Below the pieces are notes generated by a model. The model did not search any database, was not told the DNA's origin, and saw only the letters and a program-made list of their open reading frames with translations. Position numbers and translations under genes: made by a program. This document shows, one piece after another, positions 36,186 to 38,231 of a stretch of DNA of 38,231 nt (position 1 is the first letter of the stretch; each line of letters begins with the position of its first letter). Source of the stretch: Streptomyces beijiangensis (lineage in GTDB: Bacteria > Actinomycetota > Actinomycetes > Streptomycetales > Streptomycetaceae); NCBI RefSeq assembly GCF_017315755.1, contig NZ_JAFLRJ010000091.1, forward strand, positions 1-38,231, written 5' to 3'.

Positions 36186-37469
36186 TCAGGCCTTCGGAGC
36201 CACCTTCGAGAGGCCGTTGATGATCCGGTCCGCCGCGTCGCCGCCCGTCGGGTCGGTCAGGTTCGCCAGCATCTTCAGCGTGAACTTCATCAGCACCGGG
36301 TGCGTCAGACCGCGCTGTGCCGCGATCTTCATGACCTTCGGGTTGCCGATCAGCTTCACGAAAGCGCGGCCCAGCGTGTAGTACCCGCCGTAGGTCTCCT
36401 TGAGAATCTTCGGGTAGCTCTGCAGCGCCAGTTCGCGCTGCGCGTCGGTCGCCCGGGCGTGCGCCTGGACGATCACATCGGCGGCGATCTGCCCTGATTC
36501 CATGGCGTATGCGATGCCCTCCCCGTTGAAGGGGTTCACCAGACCGCCCGCGTCACCGACCAGCAGCAGGCCCTTGGTGTAGTGCGGCTGGCGGTTGAAG
36601 GCCATCGGCAGGGCGGCGCCGCGGATCGGCATCGTCATGTTCTCGGGTACGTAACCCCACTCCGCCGGCATCGAGGCGCACCAGGCCTTCAGCACCTCGC
36701 GCCAGTCCAGCTCCTTGAAGGCGGACGAGGAGTTGAGAATTCCGAGGCCGACGTTGGAGGTGCCGTCGCCCATGCCGAAGATCCAGCCGTAGCCGGGCAG
36801 CAGCCGGTCCTGCTCGCCGCGCCGGTCCCACAGCTCCAGCCAGGACTCCAGGTAGTCGTCGTCATGGCGGGGCGAGGTGAAGTACGTACGGACCGCGACG
36901 CCCATCGGGCGGTCCTCGCGGCGGTGCAGGCCCATCGCGACCGACAGACGCGTGGAGTTGCCGTCGGCGGCGACCACGAGCGGCGCGTGGAAGGTGACGG
37001 GCGTCTTCTCCTCGCCCATCTTGGCGTGGACGCCGGTGATGCGGCCCGTGCGGTCGTCGATGATCGGGGCGCCGACGTTGCAGCGCTCGTGCAGCCGGGC
37101 GCCTGCCTTCTGCGCCTGCCGTGCCAGCTGCTCGTCGAAGTCGTCGCGCTTGCGCACCAGACCGTAGTCGGGGAAGGAGGCGAGCTCCGGCCAGTCCAGC
37201 TGGAGGCGCACACCGCCGCCGATGATGCGCAGGCCCTTGTTGCGCAGCCAGCCCGCCTCCTCGGAGATGTCGATCCCCATCGAGACGAGCTGCTTGGTGG
37301 CGCGCGGGGTGAGGCCGTCGCCGCAGACCTTCTCGCGCGGGAAGGCGGTCTTCTCCAGGAGAAGTACGTCGAGGCCGGCCTTGGCCAGGTAGTACGCAGT
37401 GGTGGAGCCGGCTGGGCCTGCCCCGACGACGATCACATCTGCACTGTGTTCGGAGAGGGGCTCGGTCAC
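36186..37469 (-). CDS. Geranylgeranyl reductase-family flavoprotein, MenJ-like
   Basis: A 427-residue FAD enzyme; GTG at 37469 has GGGAGA seven bases upstream. The FAD-binding VIVVGAGPAGSTTAYYLAKAG is near residues 11-31, followed by EKVCGDGLTPRATKQL, the CGDG/GLTPR pattern of the geranylgeranyl reductase family. LLLVGDAGGLVNPFNGEGIAYAMESG is the second FAD contact. Relatives reduce isoprenoid double bonds; Mycobacterium MenJ saturates one unit of the menaquinone side chain. Streptomyces menaquinones are partly hydrogenated, and menG is two genes away, so a MenJ role is the best inference. A general electron-transfer oxidoreductase is the alternative. Confidence 0.88.
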   Translation of the reverse strand: MTEPLSEHSADVIVVGAGPAGSTTAYYLAKAGLDVLLLEKTAFPREKVCGDGLTPRATKQLVSMGIDISEEAGWLRNKGLRIIGGGVRLQLDWPELASFPDYGLVRKRDDFDEQLARQAQKAGARLHERCNVGAPIIDDRTGRITGVHAKMGEEKTPVTFHAPLVVAADGNSTRLSVAMGLHRREDRPMGVAVRTYFTSPRHDDDYLESWLELWDRRGEQDRLLPGYGWIFGMGDGTSNVGLGILNSSSAFKELDWREVLKAWCASMPAEWGYVPENMTMPIRGAALPMAFNRQPHYTKGLLLVGDAGGLVNPFNGEGIAYAMESGQIAADVIVQAHARATDAQRELALQSYPKILKETYGGYYTLGRAFVKLIGNPKVMKIAAQRGLTHPVLMKFTLKMLANLTDPTGGDAADRIINGLSKVAPKA

Positions 37470-37569
37470 GGCGGGTTCTCCCGAAGACTCGAATTCGCGT
37501 GCCGATCGGCACCGGTCATGGGCAGTCTATGGGGGTCCCGTGATCGGAATTCCGAAGGGTGAGTACGAA

Positions 37570-38085
37570 GTGACCCAGTCTGCCGCTCTGCCTGCCGTAG
37601 CGCTGCGTGTACCGACCGAGGAGGACGCCTTCGCCTGGCACCGGCTCTTCGCCGATCCGGAGGTGATGGAGTTCCACGGCGGAAAGAACGCCGAGCTCTC
37701 CGTGTACGAGGAACTGACCGCCCGCCAGCGCAGGCACGACGCCGAACACGGCTTCTGTCTCTGGACGATGGTCGACGCGGAGGGCACGGCCGTGGGCTTC
37801 ACCGGCGCCCAGCCGTGGCCGCACCCGGAGTTCGGCCCGGTGGGCGAGATCGAGATCGGCTGGCGGCTCGGCCGGCAGTACTGGGGGAAGGGGTACGTCA
37901 CCGCCGCGGCCCGCACCACCCTGGAGCGGGTGCGGGACGCGGGGGTCGAACAGGTGCACGCGATGGTCAACGCCCGTAACGAGCGCTCCATCGCGGTGAC
38001 GCGGCGGCTCGGCATGGACCTCGCGGAGACCTTCGTCCTGCCGAAGTCGCAGGAGCGGGGCCACCGTTACCTGCTGACCCTGTAG
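37570..38085 (+). CDS. GNAT N-acetyltransferase (RimJ/RimL-like)
   Basis: A 171-residue acetyltransferase. GTG at 37570 follows AAGGGTGAG at proper spacing; a GTG at 37540 (GGGGG four bases upstream) is an alternative. The fold is of the ribosomal-protein or small-molecule GNAT type: LRVPTEEDAFAWHRLFADPEVMEF, the beta-4 strand EIEIGWRL, the acetyl-CoA loop QYWGKGYVTAAARTTL, then NARNERSIAVTRRLGM. The substrate is unknown. It is divergent from the reductase gene and convergent with menG. Confidence 0.88.
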   Translation: MTQSAALPAVALRVPTEEDAFAWHRLFADPEVMEFHGGKNAELSVYEELTARQRRHDAEHGFCLWTMVDAEGTAVGFTGAQPWPHPEFGPVGEIEIGWRLGRQYWGKGYVTAAARTTLERVRDAGVEQVHAMVNARNERSIAVTRRLGMDLAETFVLPKSQERGHRYLLTL

Positions 38086-38088
38086 CTG

Positions 38089-38112
38089 TAACGCCTTAAC
38101 GCCTTAACGCCT
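38089..38112. repeat. Three tandem copies of TAACGCCT at a convergent junction
   Basis: The 8-bp unit TAACGCCT is repeated exactly at 38089-38096, 38097-38104 and 38105-38112. It fills the gap between the GNAT stop codon (38083-38085) and the menG stop (38113-38115). It is similar in kind to the 11-bp triplet at 10422. Confidence 0.85.
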
Positions 38113-38231
38113 TCAGCTCTTGGTGCCACGGTGCAGCGCGACGATCCCGCCCGTCAGATTGCGCCAGGCCACGCCGGACCAGCCGGCCCGCTGCAGCTTC
38201 GCTGCGAGCTCCGGCTGGTCCGGCGTGGCCT
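38113..38231 (-). CDS. menG: Demethylmenaquinone methyltransferase, 3' end (partial)
   Basis: Only the last 39 codons are in the window; the gene runs off the right edge. The translated end ([20 protein letters not shown], then LHRGTKS) is the characteristic C-terminus of MenG/UbiE, the S-adenosylmethionine-dependent enzyme that makes the last step of menaquinone synthesis. Active-site regions lie outside the window, so integrity cannot be judged. Its position two genes from a MenJ-like reductase, and near the nuo operon, fits a respiratory role. Confidence 0.85.
   Translation of the reverse strand, partial: ATPDQPELAAKLQRAGWSGVAWRNLTGGIVALHRGTKS

Overview
The window is a 38.2 kb piece of high-GC actinobacterial chromosome, almost certainly Streptomyces or a very close relative. 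The grounds are very high GC, codon thirds ending in G or C, frequent GTG starts, a DUF664/DinB mycothiol-type enzyme, GPP34, a YtrA-like GntR regulator, a CocE-family hydrolase, and a complete nuoA-N operon beside an NlpC/P60 protein and menG. No rRNA, tRNA, CRISPR array, insertion sequence or prophage was seen.

Layout. 1-3385: secreted or envelope proteins, namely a LolA-like protein, a CHRD+DUF3455 protein and a divergent COG4315-type lipoprotein. 3411-8124: a long-chain polyprenyl diphosphate synthase, divergent from a POT-family peptide transporter and a CocE/NonD hydrolase. 8131-11342: an ABC-2-like membrane protein divergent from its probable TetR repressor, then a DUF664 enzyme convergent with an APH-fold kinase. 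11438-13179: a decayed locus, with an ATP-grasp gene carrying three frameshifts and a shortened FAD-oxidoreductase remnant. 13358-18527: fumarylacetoacetase and GPP34 (overlapping), RecQ, and a membrane protein/GntR pair. 18582-34502 (minus strand): all fourteen subunits of the proton-pumping NADH:quinone oxidoreductase, tightly coupled by stop/start overlaps. 34503-35196: a long regulatory region. 35197-38231: an NlpC/P60 cell-wall hydrolase, a MenJ-like geranylgeranyl reductase, a GNAT acetyltransferase and the 3' end of menG.

How it fits together. The core is menaquinone-linked respiration. Complex I reduces menaquinone, MenG makes the last methylation of menaquinone, the MenJ-like reductase probably saturates its side chain, and the polyprenyl synthase at 3411-4421 is a candidate supplier of that chain. 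The most interesting signal is regulatory. Three nearly identical palindromic sites sharing GTGACCTG-N2-TCACA occur only in intergenic DNA: between the CHRD and COG4315 genes, upstream of nuoA, and upstream of the NlpC/P60 gene. They resemble Crp (and, less well, Rex) operators and would tie respiration, two secreted proteins and cell-wall remodelling to one regulator. The NlpC/P60 leader also carries a 12-codon open frame followed at once by a long-armed hairpin. Other clear signals are twin operators for the GntR pair, a leaderless autoregulated tetR promoter, and short triplicated repeats at the ends of convergent genes.
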